Assembly: GCA_015680685.1 (NCBI GenBank) | Contig: MNCI01027074.1 | Span: 1 to 46,630, forward strand | Origin: Gnetum montanum | Taxonomy: Eukaryota > Streptophyta > Gnetopsida > Gnetales > Gnetaceae | Direction: 5' to 3' | DNA: 46,630 bases | Shown: positions 44,955 through 46,630 of the stretch, one piece after another | How the letters are laid out: every line of letters starts with the position of its first letter | Position numbering within the stretch: the first letter of the stretch is position 1 | Position numbers and translations under genes: made by a program | The notes under the pieces: generated by a model | What the model saw: only the letters and a program-made list of their open reading frames with translations | Told to the model about the DNA's origin: nothing | Database searches by the model: none

Positions 44955-45589
44955 GATTTCAAAAGTTTAGATTTATGAAACTTGTCTTTGAAAAAGGAAG
45001 ATTGAATTAGGCGAAGAACTTGGGTGGAGGCCCTCCTTCTAGCACCANCAACAAATCCATATCTAAGAACCAACAAGGAATTTTAGAAGTTAAAGCTTAA
45101 AAGTACCTAGATTATGCAACAAACTGTAGGACACAATCTCCTAGTTTCACTTGTCTTCAAACATCATTCAAGCTACGCCTTGTGAATTTAGGCACACACT
45201 TGTACATATTTAAACTTTGTTCTTGTAATATTTTCATTATTTCAATAAAATTTACATTTCATTTATTTGTGCAAGTTCATTTCAAGTTAATTCTTTTGCT
45301 TTGTCTTATATTAGACCTACATTTTTTATTTAATTTAATTAAATTGTTTACACTTCCTAAGTCCCTAGGTGATCAATAAGATTGTTCAAGGTGACTTAGA
45401 CCCTCTTTCTTAGAGGCCCTTGGGATCCAAGGTTAAACTATTTTCATTGAAGATCTTCTATTTTCCAACATTGAATTTTTCTAGTGCAACAATTTTTGGT
45501 GCTAGAAGGAGGGCCTCCACCCAAGTTCTTCGCCTAATTCAATCTTCCTTTTTCAAAGACAAGTTTCATAAATCTAAACTTTTGAAATC
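44955..45589. repeat. Perfect 93-bp inverted repeat next to two n joins
   Basis: 44955-45047 is the exact reverse complement of 45497-45589. A single n follows each arm (45048 and 45590). The arm holds TTTTGGTGCTAGAAGGAGGG, the start of a gypsy leader directly behind an LTR end. 45049-45496 reads as the R-U5 end of an LTR (AATAAAATT, terminal GTGCAACA). The layout suggests that the 541-base contig 45049-45589 was placed backwards. Confidence 0.85.
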
Positions 45590-45590
45590 N

Positions 45591-46630
45591 TGTATTCAAA
45601 TTTCGTTTAAATAGGTCATAAGTATCTAATTTGGTGCTACAAATTTTTTGCCATGATTTTTGATAGATTATTGTAATTTGCAGGCCATCATTTCCAACAT
45701 AGTTTTCCACTTATGATAATTTTGATGCACCGCGGCCATCAAAAATAGCTAAGTGCTATAAAAAGTAAACTAGCTCTGAAAACTATGTTGGCCTTGGAAA
45801 AATACGTTGGCTTCATAGAAACTACGTTGGCCTAGTTGTAAAAATGAAAGCCCAACAATTCTTACATGGACTATAAGTGGTTCTAATGTATTTTTGTCTT
45901 TGGTGAATATAAAACCCATGAAAAACCCCTAAGGCATATTCAGCCATCGCAAGCCTAGATACATACTTAATATAGCTTTTTCCACTTGGAAAGTGAGGCA
46001 ATAACAACTTATGAGGCATTTTCTAGCCTCAACAAGTTAAAGTATGCAAGATGGTAGCCTTTGAATTGCAAACCTCACATTTTACAATGAAAACTTGCCT
46101 CAAGTTGAATGGTGAAGGTTATGAATTACAACATGAGTTTTCTTGGTGGTATTTTAGATTGCTACAAGCATCGTTGCAAAGACATGTACAATTCCAAACT
46201 AGCTTAAGCCAACACATGTTGTAAGCATAACACATCCAAAACAAATATAACATGACTACATACATCCATACCTAATAGTCACATTCATTCCATGAATACA
46301 ATACTATGACTTGATAAAACAAAATTTTGCACGACAACCATACTTTTTGAACTTCATATAATTTCACAAAAATGACTACTATTGTAACCTCCAAAATAAT
46401 ATATGTCCAAAAGGAAAACCAATTTCACAATTAGAAAGTACTTCTTAAAACAATATTTAATCACAACTCATGGTAATCGGAACTCTCAAAAACTCTTGTA
46501 TGATAATAGGCCCATAAAATATAATATTTTGATCATGCTAGTCTCATAAATATCATACCTAACATTCCAAAATGTGGTTGTAGCTTGGGAAGGTCTCAAG
46601 TGGGTCGAGGATGATGGAAAAGATATTCTC
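45591..46630. other. Right edge, probably gypsy LTR U3 and flank
   Basis: Contains the TACGTTGG words near 45780-45840 and otherwise AT-rich DNA without a supportable gene. Confidence 0.4.

Larger units (their letters stand above)
39600..45047 (-). mobile_element. Ty3-gypsy (Tat/Ogre-like) gag-protease remnant
   Basis: On the minus strand: leader (45047-44955), gag (about 44307-40700), protease (about 40160-39895). No reverse transcriptase or integrase follows before 39.4 kb, so the 3' half is missing. Gag is interrupted by a solo LTR at 41786-42924. The 5' LTR should lie to the right, but the adjoining sequence is disturbed by an assembly join at 45048. Confidence 0.75.

Overview
The window looks like nuclear DNA from a large, repeat-rich plant genome, most likely a gymnosperm (conifer). 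The sequence is AT-rich and filled with old, mutated retrotransposons. One gene of aldehyde-oxidase type contains an intron of about 11.8 kb packed with mobile elements. The only host genes I recognise are plant families: aldehyde oxidase, protein O-fucosyltransferase-like and UDP-glycosyltransferase. The conifer assignment is inference. Single lower-case n characters at 5417, 45048 and 45590 mark assembly joins.

Left part (1-10.5 kb). An O-fucosyltransferase-like pseudogene lies on the minus strand at the left edge. It is followed by sparse DNA with two very short LINE insertions whose target-site duplications are still readable (1565-1637 and 2236-2475). Next come a Ty1-copia remnant (about 3.4-4.3 kb), an unrecognised decayed coiled-coil reading frame on the minus strand (5.56-6.22 kb) and a LINE ORF1 remnant (8.1-8.7 kb).

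Centre (10.5-24.3 kb). Seven consecutive 3' exons of an aldehyde oxidase gene run on the plus strand. All splice sites are GT-AG and the reading phase is kept across every junction, until a TGA 28 codons before an apparently older stop. The third intron holds an antisense UDP-glycosyltransferase pseudogene, LINE ORF1 and ORF2 remnants in both orientations and a tRNA-derived SINE. I did not find the 5' two thirds of the gene.

Right part (24.6-46.6 kb). A complete but old LTR retrotransposon (24666-34057, minus strand, 5-bp target duplication AGCAT) has a gag remnant and a coiled-coil accessory frame but no polymerase that I can see. After it come a SINE copy, a 75-bp tandem duplication and the 3' end of an RTE-type LINE. 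That LINE is cut by a second LTR element of a related family in plus orientation (LTR 35000-35830). Just behind its tRNA-Asp-type primer site this second element carries a decayed reading frame that appears to be split by four GT-AG introns. A Ty3-gypsy gag-protease remnant on the minus strand (39.85-45.05 kb) is interrupted by a solo LTR (41786-42924). At 44955-45589 a perfect 93-bp inverted repeat next to two n characters points to a contig placed in the wrong orientation.

Nothing here forms an operon or pathway. The window shows layered insertion and decay around one host gene. The least expected items are the intron-split frame inside an LTR element, the pol-less element pair with related LTRs, and the coiled-coil frame at 5.6-6.2 kb whose breaks are stop codons only.
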